33,642 nucleotides of DNA from Sphingobacteriales bacterium (GTDB taxonomy: Bacteria; Bacteroidota; Bacteroidia; UKL13-3): NCBI GenBank assembly GCA_021298155.1, contig JAJTEN010000037.1:1-33642 (forward strand). Reading direction: 5' to 3'. The position numbers and the translations under genes are program-made. The notes below the pieces were generated by a model. That model was not told the DNA's origin, did not search any database, and saw only the letters and a program-made list of their open reading frames with translations. Shown here one piece after another: positions 8,601 through 15,158 of this stretch; the stretch's first letter is position 1, and every line of letters starts with the position of its first letter.

Positions 8601-10081
8601 CGGGTATTTTTCATACTGGCATTACCCCTTATATTATCAGAAATAATGTGGTACAGAGGCTTTACCATTTTCCTAGCAACCCGAGTTTAATTAATCCTAA
8701 TTTCATTTTCTTATATGGTATTAGTGCAGGCAGTGGTTCAACAGGACAACGAATCGTAACTGGCAACCGTGTTTCTCAAATTTATACCAGTGGTATTCCA
8801 TCTGGCATAACTACTGGTATTCAAATATTTGGAAACAGTATTGAGGTTTCTCGGAATGCTGTTTTTGGCATTGGTCCACTAGCCAATACGGCAACCAGAG
8901 TAAGAGGTATCCTTGTTTCGGGTTCAAATATGCAATTGCATCACAATGAGATTCATTTAGGAACAGACAGTGCTTCCAACGCGAACACAGGTAACGTATT
9001 GTATTGGGGCATTTCGAAAGATGGAACTGCCAATAAGATATTCTATAATACGGTAAAAATTTCTGGCGGTAATGTAAGTAATACAGGCACCGAATATACG
9101 GCAGCATACCTTTCTATTACAGGAAACCAACAAGATTCTGTATTCAACAATATCTTTATTAACGAGCGCAGCAATATCAGTGCAATGGGCACCAAACATT
9201 ATGCGGCCTATTTCTGGACTGGCAGTAATCCAATCATGAATAGGAATTTACTGTTTGCCAATGGAAATAATGGATTTGTGGGCAATGCCGCTGCTATAGA
9301 TTATGCAACTTTACCTGCATTTGCTGCTGCCACTAGTACCAACTCAAATTCGAGAAGCAAACAAGTACAATTTACGAGTGCATGGAATTTACGTTTAGCA
9401 GGAACTTCATTGGGTGATACAGCATTGGTTTGCATGCCAATACCTCGTTTAGGATTTGACATCGACCACCAGCCACGCGATGCTTTTAAACCCTATATGG
9501 GATGCGATGAGGCAATTTCTCATCCATTGCCTGTATCACTTACAAAGTTTGCGTTAAGTAATTTGGGTAGTGATGTTTTGGTTAAATGGCAAACAGCAAC
9601 AGAAATTAATAACAAAGGATTTTATTTAGAAAGATCGTATGATGGGGTTCGGTTTGAACCAATTGCGTTTTATAAAGGAAAAGGCTATTCGAATAGCCTA
9701 ACAAGTTACCAGCATTTGGATAAAGAGATACTGAATGCCAATACAAGGCTGTATTATACATTATGGCAAGTAGATTTTGATGGCACAAAAACAGATTTGG
9801 GAACCAGAATGGTGCAGGCCGATGGCATTGAAAATGCTATCCAAATTTATCCAAATCCCGCTTCAGACGCGGTTTGGATCAAACCGGGTGAAGGCAATGT
9901 GATAGATGCTATTGAAATCTATACTGTAACAGGTAAATTAGTGAACATTTGGACTAACCTTAAACAGAATACAAACAATGAAGCCATTTTATTACCTGTA
10001 GCTGGATTAAATCCAGGCATGTATGTATTGCATATCAAAATGGGTAATGAAGTTATCGTAAAGAAATTGAATTGTATGTAA
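2603..10081 (+). CDS. Giant secreted parallel beta-helix protein with T9SS type A sorting domain
   Basis: 2,492 residues from the ATG at 2603; an in-frame TTG at 2582 lies in the promoter -7 box and is rejected. A signal peptide covers about residues 1-26 (LLFLGCLFIHFLMYAQ). Three long right-handed beta-helix regions each open with a GG(N/D)YxTLxAA-type block, at about residues 35, 911 and 1549. They are rich in NxI-NN/GNxI coils. Two Ig-like linkers (about 760-900 and 1403-1540), each containing PR(L/V)YFKKK and GWKFV, separate them. The C-terminus has a beta-sandwich stretch from about 2310 (PLPVSLTKF, WQTATEINNKGFYLERS) and a T9SS type A sorting domain from about 2410 (IYPNPASD, IEIYTVTGKLV, GMYVLHI). 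Predicted to cross the outer membrane by T9SS and sit on the surface or be released. Function unknown; adhesion or polysaccharide binding is possible. Paralogue of the gene at 15159-24086. Confidence 0.9.
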   Translation: MKISNLNKKYLLFLGCLFIHFLMYAQPIVGPKTVCSSGCDYPTLNAAVSALNLNGVGTGGASIEIGNGHTETLPNAGLSLGSAVLNASLSASNPLIIRKDLSAVSKPVFTSGAGLGGIDALIKLIGVDYVTLENLIFIESNTNVASITQYEYGIMLVKRNAVSPVDGCRFNTIRDCEITFRRNTFMTQTGIYAGNHLATNTSTINYTLSTDAHSFNTIEGNTITNGQHGIYFTGINSTTASTSLYDQGNNIGAEGRGNIIRRFGSNNTSIATGIIAYYQNNLLIEGNTISGGGTSFSNTLNGIDLQRIIRAIVRVNTITDTTSSGTNNGIFINNTNTRLFIDSNFISNGLTLSGTFNGINAIASDTLVITANRIENNRYQGTAPGIFTGIQLTCASNKYSPLIRNEIYGNFGNTSFYAINLFGSQGIGRVFNNRIYSNTCNTGQHIAIFNNQNSNQADSVVGNEIFDLVNVFNGSVIGYLKPVTGTANTGTKLIEGNSFYQLRTKLGIVKGIEYNNSNSQVNILRNKIYGLRSDSINVTLTGIEIGSGALNVTICNNQISDFETYYSPIVGHIYGIYINNSAASNISRIYHNTVYFNAQNSGNLVSYCLRAGIFSQVETRNNVFINKSLAIINGFTAAYYREGSNLATYRIGSNHNLFYAAGTPGRFAIYFDANTIDSTLAQFKNRVAPREIDSYVEDVIFQQAVFSPYNLIPAFGVPSQIESGANYIDTPITVQRDINGTLRNTRYPDIGCYEGAFTPSDLAKPIITYLPLRGVSPYQTAPQIRAFASDRFGIKVATANRPRLYFKKKTDANVFISNTNANGGWKFVLTADNASPFTFQINYSLLQSGLVPGDTIEFFATAEDSNANIGAGSVILAGNPISTTLLSSNFPVTGTINFFPIFDTLSGTFTVGNGGNFNSLTAALRRFEASVQTGPITLLLSNAIYTTPAFGGLETFPLSLRASVGMSNTNTLLIKPATGVNSLIFGSFDSALFVVRDGVIGFTFDGSNANSNSRNVSIHNTHNNGQSVVFIQSNNTNGGVKNVEFKNLNLKGGNIGTTQIVIIGARTGIGTQAIVKAAGADRIAIRNCNLYFGVSGLLAIGSISSPISNLFIENNRFSTDSFNLNLAGTGIYLEGVNNAVVSKNSIINFFTQFVQIVSGITIGEYVTHSSIKSNIIHNLESANLNGTGCYGISIPSGVGINNDSIYNNSISRIVCTTSGNGFGNIFNSFGIRIEGGTNIKILYNSVHLTGGSSFGSGANGSGAMQIFGSGPYTGLEIRNNNFSNGIGNPISGSRNAAIWVSATLPIAGTVINHNNYFANSLNGVLLTSGLSSFNTLAEIQSILGGNANSISVNPLFLSNSNLRPSKGGALRIGSVIPAINRDLLDSIRSNSLTRVGCYENEYDLNPPIFGSHQNASNSGASPLRTLPSISITDTLSGINIANGRRPRVYFKKKSEGNGFGLNQSSFNGWKFVESASNASPFTFTLNYTLLTSLPIIGDSIYYFFVAADSAGNYAALPSLGFTSVSMDSLLTPPTNPFRFRIVAPPLAGIYRVGTGGNYSTLTAAITDLNQRGVSAPVTFLLTQSTYSPPTETFPFTFSNLIQGTSATNTISIRPANGVQVSMTGSGSPAVFNLNGCSFISINGSDTLSNAGRKITIRNTTSGPCVLFENDASFNQIRNCNLYSDPFFNADGIVKFGNRLVTGNDNNVIDSCLIGAFSPITRPGVCISAQSSTGPSTVLSSNNVISNNEIANPNNFGILVDNNNENFTISGNSFYKNLTYTHAGNFSFISYSANGGLISNNFFGGSAAYCGGAQPTLFDGTSGTFWLMMLQGLDLTVRQNTFRRIQFTGLFNTLNHSLIGVLNGKFLIEDNILGSDTGLASILINYTNPVGTAGFSAINIGSSFGSALDSVQLINNRIGSIQAIGGGLLNLYGMRFNASSGNFIVRNNFIGSNQTQGSISLTCNGDLNGIDFTVHNGQHLLLENNTVSNLQYNMHHSRTLTGIFHTGITPYIIRNNVVQRLYHFPSNPSLINPNFIFLYGISAGSGSTGQRIVTGNRVSQIYTSGIPSGITTGIQIFGNSIEVSRNAVFGIGPLANTATRVRGILVSGSNMQLHHNEIHLGTDSASNANTGNVLYWGISKDGTANKIFYNTVKISGGNVSNTGTEYTAAYLSITGNQQDSVFNNIFINERSNISAMGTKHYAAYFWTGSNPIMNRNLLFANGNNGFVGNAAAIDYATLPAFAAATSTNSNSRSKQVQFTSAWNLRLAGTSLGDTALVCMPIPRLGFDIDHQPRDAFKPYMGCDEAISHPLPVSLTKFALSNLGSDVLVKWQTATEINNKGFYLERSYDGVRFEPIAFYKGKGYSNSLTSYQHLDKEILNANTRLYYTLWQVDFDGTKTDLGTRMVQADGIENAIQIYPNPASDAVWIKPGEGNVIDAIEIYTVTGKLVNIWTNLKQNTNNEAILLPVAGLNPGMYVLHIKMGNEVIVKKLNCM
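4556..4565. repeat. GGTTYRAACC palindrome, copy 2
   Basis: GGTTCAAACC in the first giant gene, read GGT TCA AAC CAT (GSNH). Confidence 0.65.
6980..6989. repeat. GGTTYRAACC palindrome, copy 3
   Basis: GGTTTGAACC flanked by TC and AA in the first giant gene, read GGT TTG AAC CAA (GLNQ). Confidence 0.7.
8450..8459. repeat. GGTTYRAACC palindrome, copy 4
   Basis: Perfect palindrome TTGGTTCGAACCAA in the first giant gene, read GGT TCG AAC CAA (GSNQ). Confidence 0.7.
9651..9660. repeat. GGTTYRAACC palindrome, copy 5
   Basis: GGTTTGAACC flanked by TC and AA in the first giant gene, read CGG TTT GAA CCA (RFEP). This is a different codon phase from copies 2-4 and uses CGG for arginine. Confidence 0.7.
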
Positions 10082-10150
10082 ATTGAAATGGGGAGAATGC
10101 GCTTTAGCGTTGTTTTCGGATTGAACACTTAGAATTTTCTATTTCTCCCC

Positions 10151-10158
10151 TATATTTG
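10151..10158 (+). promoter_or_regulatory. -7 box TATATTTG for mtaB
   Basis: Exact TAnnTTTG box ending 9 nt before the mtaB ATG at 10168. Its last three bases form an in-frame TTG (10156) that would add four false residues. No convincing -33 TTTG is visible. Confidence 0.5.
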
Positions 10159-10167
10159 CAGTTTAAT

Positions 10168-11472
10168 ATGCAAAAATCTGTTGCTTTTTACACCCTGGGT
10201 TGCAAACTCAATTTTTCTGAAACCTCTACCATTGGCAGAAGTTTAAGTGCCGAAGGGTATAAAAAAGTAGATTTTCATGAAGGCGCAGATGTTTATGTAA
10301 TCAACACTTGTTCGGTTACAGACAATGCCGACAAAAAATGCAAAAAAATTGTAAAAGAAGCCTTACGCCATAATCCAAATGCATTTGTTACAGTTATTGG
10401 TTGTTACGCCCAATTAAAACCTCAAGAGATAGCTAATATTGAAGGTGTAGATTTGGTTTTGGGTGCCGCCGAAAAATTTAACATTAGCGATTACATAGGT
10501 GAAGCAAAAAAACTTGAAACTGCCATTGTAAAAGAAGGTAAGATAAAAGAAGTTTTAGATTACCATGCCTCTTATTCTATTGGAGATAGAACACGTACCT
10601 TTTTAAAAGTACAAGACGGTTGTGATTATTTTTGCTCCTTTTGTACGATTCCACTTGCCAGAGGTGCTAGCAGAAGCGACACCATTGCTAATGTGGTAAA
10701 ACAGGCAAAAGAAATTGTAGCTCAGGGAACGAAAGAAATTGTTTTAACAGGCGTTAACACAGGAGATTTTGGTTCGGGTACAACAGAAAACTTTTATCAA
10801 TTGCTTCAAGCCCTAGATGAGGTGGAAGGTTTGGCACGACTAAGAATTAGTAGCATTGAGCCTAATTTATTAACCGATGAAATCATCGCATTTGTGGCCA
10901 ATAACAGTAAGTGTGTAGTTCCGCATTTTCATATCCCACTGCAATCCGGTTCAGACCAATTATTAAAAAGTATGCGCCGCAAATATGATACAAGTTTGTA
11001 CCGTTCTCGCATTGAAAAAATTAAAACATTAATGCCGCAGGCTTGCATTGGTGTAGATGTTATTATTGGCTATCCGGGAGAAACGGATGAGCTATTTTTA
11101 GAGACCTATAACTTTCTGAACCAATTAGACATTTCCTACCTACACGTATTTACCTATAGCGAAAGAGTGAATACTACTGCACAAAAATTGCCAGGCAAAG
11201 TGCCCATGAAAACCCGCAATGAACGCAGTAAAATGTTGCATATTTTAAGTGATAAAAAAAGAAGATTTTTTTATGAACAACAGTTACATAAAAAATTTCC
11301 TGTGTTGTGGGAGGCAGAAAATGACCAAGATATAATGTATGGCTTTACCAGCAACTATGTGAAAGTACAAACTCATTACGATCCTTCCCTAGTAAATGAA
11401 ATTATGGAAGTACAATTGGAACATATAACAGATGATATGCTTGTAAAAGTAAAACAATTAAGTCTGGTTTAA
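10168..11472 (+). CDS. mtaB: tRNA t6A37 methylthiotransferase (radical SAM)
   Basis: 434 residues from the ATG at 10168, normal length for MtaB. It adds a methylthio group to C2 of N6-threonylcarbamoyladenosine at position 37 of ANN-decoding tRNAs. Three N-terminal cysteines (Cys12, Cys48, Cys79) of the UPF0004 domain hold the auxiliary iron-sulfur cluster. The radical-SAM triad CxxxCxxC is Cys152, Cys156 and Cys159 (GCDYFCSFC). The sequence following it (TIPLARGASRS) and the N-terminal YTLGCKLNFSET favour MtaB over MiaB or RimO. A short C-terminal TRAM-like part ends the protein. Its substrate t6A is made by a pathway that needs Sua5/TsaC, encoded 2.6 kb downstream on the same strand. Confidence 0.92.
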   Translation: MQKSVAFYTLGCKLNFSETSTIGRSLSAEGYKKVDFHEGADVYVINTCSVTDNADKKCKKIVKEALRHNPNAFVTVIGCYAQLKPQEIANIEGVDLVLGAAEKFNISDYIGEAKKLETAIVKEGKIKEVLDYHASYSIGDRTRTFLKVQDGCDYFCSFCTIPLARGASRSDTIANVVKQAKEIVAQGTKEIVLTGVNTGDFGSGTTENFYQLLQALDEVEGLARLRISSIEPNLLTDEIIAFVANNSKCVVPHFHIPLQSGSDQLLKSMRRKYDTSLYRSRIEKIKTLMPQACIGVDVIIGYPGETDELFLETYNFLNQLDISYLHVFTYSERVNTTAQKLPGKVPMKTRNERSKMLHILSDKKRRFFYEQQLHKKFPVLWEAENDQDIMYGFTSNYVKVQTHYDPSLVNEIMEVQLEHITDDMLVKVKQLSLV

Positions 11473-11636
11473 ATTATTCCTTACACTACTTAATCTTCCT
11501 ACAGCTTTGAAATGATGCAATAAATTGTAATGTCATGCATTTTCATGGCAAGATTTTTTTTTAAAAATAGCTATTAAAAAATCAGTCTATACGCAAATAC
11601 AAATCTGCAAAAGCTTAAATTCACCCGAAGATTTTC

Positions 11637-13046
11637 TTAGTTTTCTTGAATAACAAAGCGTTGAATAAACCTTTGGTTCGAACCAACAAATTCTATAAAA
11701 TAAACACCCTGCTCCCAACCTTGCATATCTATGCTAACAGAACCACTTTTAGTAGCTTCTACAGTATATAATAATTTACCTTGAGCATGGTATATATGAA
11801 TAGTACCTTGCCCTAAATGAGTGAGGTTTAATGCTTCATTGTTTCTGATAGGATTAGGAAAAAGTTTGGGTTGAATAGCCTCTGTTTTCTCAGAGATATA
11901 GGTTTGCTGGTTGGTAGTATAAAAAGTATCAACTGAACCAAATATCGAACATGTGTTTCCCTCACTTATGGCTTTTACACGCCAAGCAAATGGCCAATTC
12001 CCAAATAAATCTAATTGAGTAAAAGTATCACTTACCAAACGATCAATGTTTAAAAAACTCCAGTTACCAAATCGAGCAATTTGAAGGTGATAGGCAAAAG
12101 CATTTGGAACAGCATTCCACTTAAACACAATATTTTTGGTGTGCACATTCGAATCGAGATTTAAGGGAGTAATCTTCTGGGGTGGAAGCAATGCATTGGT
12201 TGTTGCAGATGTTTTTGAAATACGCCTACTCTGTAAATCGTTTTGCATAGCTAAAATCTGCTCTGAACTGAACCTACTGTGGCAATTATCACTGGCATAA
12301 TTCATGTACAAAGAACTATCTGGTTTAAAAATTTGTCCAATTGGATCAGTAAGGGTATAGGGCAATGGGCAAGACCATCTTTGAGAAACATAATCTGCTT
12401 TGGTATCACAAAAACCGTCACCAGCACTCCTACAATTGCTGCCATCTAAACGCTCAATATCGGCAGATGCAGGTGTATTTCCACCCTCCCATCCTAAAAA
12501 AGTATGCGGTAAACTAAAAAAATGTCCAAGTTCATGCGCCAGTGTGGTTGCCATTGGCATTTGACATGAGTTTTTAACCAAAACAATATCCAAATCACCA
12601 AAATAAACCCCACACCAAGCACTTCCGGCATTATGAAAATACACATTAACCATACCAGGCACTTTCGCTTTGTACGCTACATCATAAATGGCATCAAAAT
12701 CTGCTCTATTTAGCGCATCATCATTAATGTATGTAACGGGTTCAGCCAAGTAAAAATGAAAACCAACGGAAGCAAAACGCTCATTTATTTCGCAAAGGGC
12801 GAGCATTAAATTACTGATAGAATAATATCCAATTCCCGCCGAGTTTCCAACTATATGCACCTTGAGTGGCACAAATTGCTTCGTTTTTTGTAGGTTAATT
12901 GGATGACCAACTTGCAATTTTTGTTGAAAAACCTGTAGATTTTGAATTTGTTTAGGCGTAAATTTATGGTAACAAGCTAGCTCTTGCGCCCATAAGGAAA
13001 ACGGTAATACGCTAAAAAACAGAAAAATAAATTTTAATTTTTGCAT
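11637..13046 (-). CDS. Secreted M43-like zinc metalloprotease with T9SS sorting domain
   Basis: 469 residues from the ATG at 13046; a GTG immediately upstream (13049) would add one residue. The signal peptide ends near residue 20 (PFSLWAQ). The zinc site HELGHFFSLPH gives His171, Glu172, His175 and His181, with Ser at the position usually held by Gly in HExxHxxGxxH. M43 (pappalysin/cytophagalysin) context follows: GDGFCDTKADY (209-219) and a Met-turn SLYMNYASDNC with Met248. A fibronectin-like segment at about 290-385 (VFKWNAVPNAFAYHLQIA) is followed by a T9SS type A domain from about 395 (LFPNPIRN, IHIYHAQGKLL, GVYFIEF). Predicted extracellular endopeptidase, substrate unknown. It is divergent from the dehydrogenase gene, about 100 bp apart. 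One palindrome copy lies in the sorting-domain codons. Confidence 0.87.
   Translation of the reverse strand: MQKLKFIFLFFSVLPFSLWAQELACYHKFTPKQIQNLQVFQQKLQVGHPINLQKTKQFVPLKVHIVGNSAGIGYYSISNLMLALCEINERFASVGFHFYLAEPVTYINDDALNRADFDAIYDVAYKAKVPGMVNVYFHNAGSAWCGVYFGDLDIVLVKNSCQMPMATTLAHELGHFFSLPHTFLGWEGGNTPASADIERLDGSNCRSAGDGFCDTKADYVSQRWSCPLPYTLTDPIGQIFKPDSSLYMNYASDNCHSRFSSEQILAMQNDLQSRRISKTSATTNALLPPQKITPLNLDSNVHTKNIVFKWNAVPNAFAYHLQIARFGNWSFLNIDRLVSDTFTQLDLFGNWPFAWRVKAISEGNTCSIFGSVDTFYTTNQQTYISEKTEAIQPKLFPNPIRNNEALNLTHLGQGTIHIYHAQGKLLYTVEATKSGSVSIDMQGWEQGVYFIEFVGSNQRFIQRFVIQEN
11675..11684. repeat. GGTTYRAACC palindrome, copy 6
   Basis: Perfect TTGGTTCGAACCAA inside the M43 protease gene, read on the minus strand as GGT TCG AAC CAA (GSNQ) in the sorting domain. 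Confidence 0.7.
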
Positions 13047-13051
13047 CACTC

Positions 13052-13059
13052 CAAACTTA
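13052..13059 (-). promoter_or_regulatory. -7 box TAAGTTTG for the M43 protease
   Basis: Exact TAnnTTTG on the minus strand, only 5 nt before the ATG at 13046. If used, the transcript would be almost leaderless. No clear -33 TTTG was found. Confidence 0.4.
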
Positions 13060-13117
13060 AAACATTCTTGTGAGTAAATTGATTTACGTTAAAACTTTTT
13101 TAATGAATTGCCTTTTA

Positions 13118-13125
13118 TACATTTG
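13118..13125 (+). promoter_or_regulatory. -7 box TACATTTG for the hydroxyacyl-CoA dehydrogenase
   Basis: Exact TAnnTTTG ending about 20 nt before the ATG pair at 13144/13147. This places an in-frame TTG at 13108 upstream of the promoter and rules it out as the start. No clear -33 element. Confidence 0.5.
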
Positions 13126-13146
13126 TGCTGCAATAATATTCAAATG

Positions 13147-14043
13147 ATGAACATAACAGTTATAGGATCAGGAACTATGGGTAATGGAATTGCCCATGTG
13201 TTTGCGCAAAACAATTACCGAGTTAATTTAATTGATGTAAATGAAATTCAACTAAAGAAAGCCATTGAAACCATTGGTAAAAATTTAGATAGAATGGTAT
13301 CTAAAGGAAGTATTACAGAAGACATAAAACAATCTACATTAGCCAATATTACAACGTTTACGAGTTTAAAAGAAGCGAGTAGTGAGGCAGACTTAATTAT
13401 AGAGGCTGCCAGTGAAAACATTAATATCAAACTTGATATTTTTAAACAAATTGATGAGTACGCTCCGGCACATTGTATTTTAGCGTCTAATACCTCATCT
13501 ATCTCCATTACTAAGATTGCCAGTGTTACTAAGCGTCCAGATAAAGTAATTGGCATGCATTTTATGAACCCAGTGCCTGTAATGAAATTGGTAGAGGTAA
13601 TCAATGGATATAAAACAGCTAAAGAGGTTAGCTTGGCTGTAGTTAATTTATCTAAAGCTATTGGTAAAATTCCTGCAGAAGCTAATGATTATGCTGGTTT
13701 TATTGCCAATCGTATTTTAATGCCAATGATTAATGAAGCCATTATTTGTTTACAAAGTGGTGTAGGAACGGTAGAATCTATAGATACCGTAATGAAACTA
13801 GGAATGGCTCACCCAATGGGTCCATTACAATTGGCAGATTTTATTGGCTTAGATGTATGTTTAGCCATAATGAATGTGCTATACGAAGGCTTAGGTGACA
13901 CAAAATATGCACCTAGTCCGCTTTTAGTGAATATGGTAACCGCCGGTATTTTAGGAGCGAAATCTGGAGAAGGTTTTTATGTGTATACACCCGGTTCAAA
14001 AGAGCTCGTTGTATCACCTAGATTTTCGAACACCAATAATTAA
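13147..14043 (+). CDS. hbd: 3-hydroxybutyryl-CoA / 3-hydroxyacyl-CoA dehydrogenase
   Basis: 298 residues, the normal length of the short single-function form. It interconverts 3-hydroxyacyl-CoA and 3-ketoacyl-CoA with NAD(P). The Rossmann loop GSGTMGNGIAHVFAQ (7-21) is followed by Asp30 at the end of the second strand (INLID type). SNTSS (114-118) and GMHFMNPVPVMKLVEV (137-151) carry the active-site Ser, His138 and Glu150. ANRILMPMINEA marks the C-terminal helical domain. The start could be the ATG at 13144 (one extra Met) or 13147; the latter gives the family N-terminus MNITVIGSG. A thiolase that could act on its product lies 11 kb away. It is followed after 34 bp by sua5 on the same strand, so co-transcription is likely. 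Confidence 0.92.
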   Translation: MNITVIGSGTMGNGIAHVFAQNNYRVNLIDVNEIQLKKAIETIGKNLDRMVSKGSITEDIKQSTLANITTFTSLKEASSEADLIIEAASENINIKLDIFKQIDEYAPAHCILASNTSSISITKIASVTKRPDKVIGMHFMNPVPVMKLVEVINGYKTAKEVSLAVVNLSKAIGKIPAEANDYAGFIANRILMPMINEAIICLQSGVGTVESIDTVMKLGMAHPMGPLQLADFIGLDVCLAIMNVLYEGLGDTKYAPSPLLVNMVTAGILGAKSGEGFYVYTPGSKELVVSPRFSNTNN

Positions 14044-14077
14044 AAGTTAGCACCCTAATTTTTAATTCATTACATAA

Positions 14078-15037
14078 ATGATAATTAACGACCTGTTTTT
14101 TGCAAAAAACATTTTAGAACAAGGAGAATTAGTGGCCATACCCACCGAAACCGTATACGGATTGGCGGCTAATGCCTTTGATGCTGCTGCCATCGCTAAA
14201 ATATATCAAGTTAAAAATAGGCCGCAGTTCAATCCTTTAATTATTCATAGTAATTCTCTTGAACGTTTTTCTCATTGGGGAATTCATTTACCAGAAAGTG
14301 CTATGGCACTAGCAAAGGCTTTCTCTCCAGGGCCAATAACGTTTGTAGTTCCAAAAAGTGCGCTCATTCCCGACATTGTAACAGCCGGACAAAATACCGT
14401 GGCCATTCGTATTCCTAATCACCCTATAGCCTTACAATTATTGAGTGAGTTAGCATTTCCCTTGGCAGCTCCGAGTGCTAACTTATCTGGTATGGTTAGT
14501 CCCACCAGCGCAGAAGATGTTGAAGCGCAATTAGGAAGCCAAATAGCTGCCGTATTAAATGGCGGCAAGTGCGGGGTTGGACTAGAATCTACGATTATAT
14601 CTTTTGTAGGTGATACTCCCAAATTACTAAGACTAGGCGGTTTATCTATAGAGGCAATAGAACAGGTATTGAACCTAAAATTAGATACCAATGCCTTGAT
14701 AAATAATGAAAATCCAGAAGCACCTGGGATGTTAAGTAGGCATTACGCACCACACACTCCGTTATACTTAGATGCGGCAGAATTACATTTGAATGAAGCA
14801 GACTATGCGGAAATGGCTTTTATTGGATTTCAAAAAAAACATCCAAAAATCATTGGTTCGAACCAAATTATTTTAAGCGAAAGGGGCAATTACGCTGAGG
14901 CGGCACAGAACCTTTTTGCTGCTATTAGACAAGCCGATGCATTAGGTAAAAAATTGATTATTGCAGAATTATTGCCTCCAGAAAATTTGGGTTTAGCCAT
15001 CAACGATCGATTAAAAAGAGCCTCAGTGAAGGGATAA
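14078..15037 (+). CDS. sua5: L-threonylcarbamoyladenylate synthase, Sua5 type
   Basis: 319 residues: an N-terminal YrdC/TsaC domain (about 1-200) plus the C-terminal Sua5 domain (about 225-319), so the long Sua5 form rather than short TsaC. It makes threonylcarbamoyl-AMP from threonine, bicarbonate and ATP for t6A37 of tRNA. Visible: PTETVYGLAANA (22-33), KNRPQFNPLI (46-55, the lysine-arginine substrate motif), PGPITFV (85-90 region), APSANLSG (131-138), and the gating linker APGMLSRHYAPHTPL (215-229). It lies 34 bp after the dehydrogenase. A strong hairpin terminator follows 67 bp after the stop. MtaB, encoded upstream, modifies the t6A this enzyme helps create. Confidence 0.93.
   Translation: MIINDLFFAKNILEQGELVAIPTETVYGLAANAFDAAAIAKIYQVKNRPQFNPLIIHSNSLERFSHWGIHLPESAMALAKAFSPGPITFVVPKSALIPDIVTAGQNTVAIRIPNHPIALQLLSELAFPLAAPSANLSGMVSPTSAEDVEAQLGSQIAAVLNGGKCGVGLESTIISFVGDTPKLLRLGGLSIEAIEQVLNLKLDTNALINNENPEAPGMLSRHYAPHTPLYLDAAELHLNEADYAEMAFIGFQKKHPKIIGSNQIILSERGNYAEAAQNLFAAIRQADALGKKLIIAELLPPENLGLAINDRLKRASVKG
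14855..14864. repeat. GGTTYRAACC palindrome, copy 7
   Basis: Perfect TTGGTTCGAACCAA in sua5, read GGT TCG AAC CAA (GSNQ), in the linker part of the Sua5 domain. Confidence 0.7.
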
Positions 15038-15104
15038 CTGTAATTGTAAACTGAAGCAATCTACTCTTATTGGATTAGTAAAACACCTCAGCTTTATTGT
15101 TAAT

Positions 15105-15142
15105 AAAAAAAGGCCAAACACGCTAGCGTGTTTGGCCTTTTT
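15105..15142. terminator. Bidirectional intrinsic terminator between sua5 and the second giant gene
   Basis: A perfect 11-bp stem (GGCCAAACACG at 15112-15122 and its complement at 15127-15137) closes a CTAG tetraloop. Seven A's precede it and five T's follow it, so it has a U-tract in both directions. It serves sua5 from the left and the giant minus-strand gene (stop at 15159) from the right. Confidence 0.9.
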
Positions 15143-15158
15143 AGTAATAACTATGCTT

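Noticed and set aside
11473-11636. Terminator between mtaB and the M43 protease
   Set aside because: There is a run of nine T's near 11550, but I could not find a convincing stem next to it. I see nothing else in this convergent gap.
13108-13146. N-terminal extension of the hydroxyacyl-CoA dehydrogenase
   Set aside because: The extra 12 to 13 residues begin at a TTG upstream of the TACATTTG box, and the family starts directly at MNITVIGSG.
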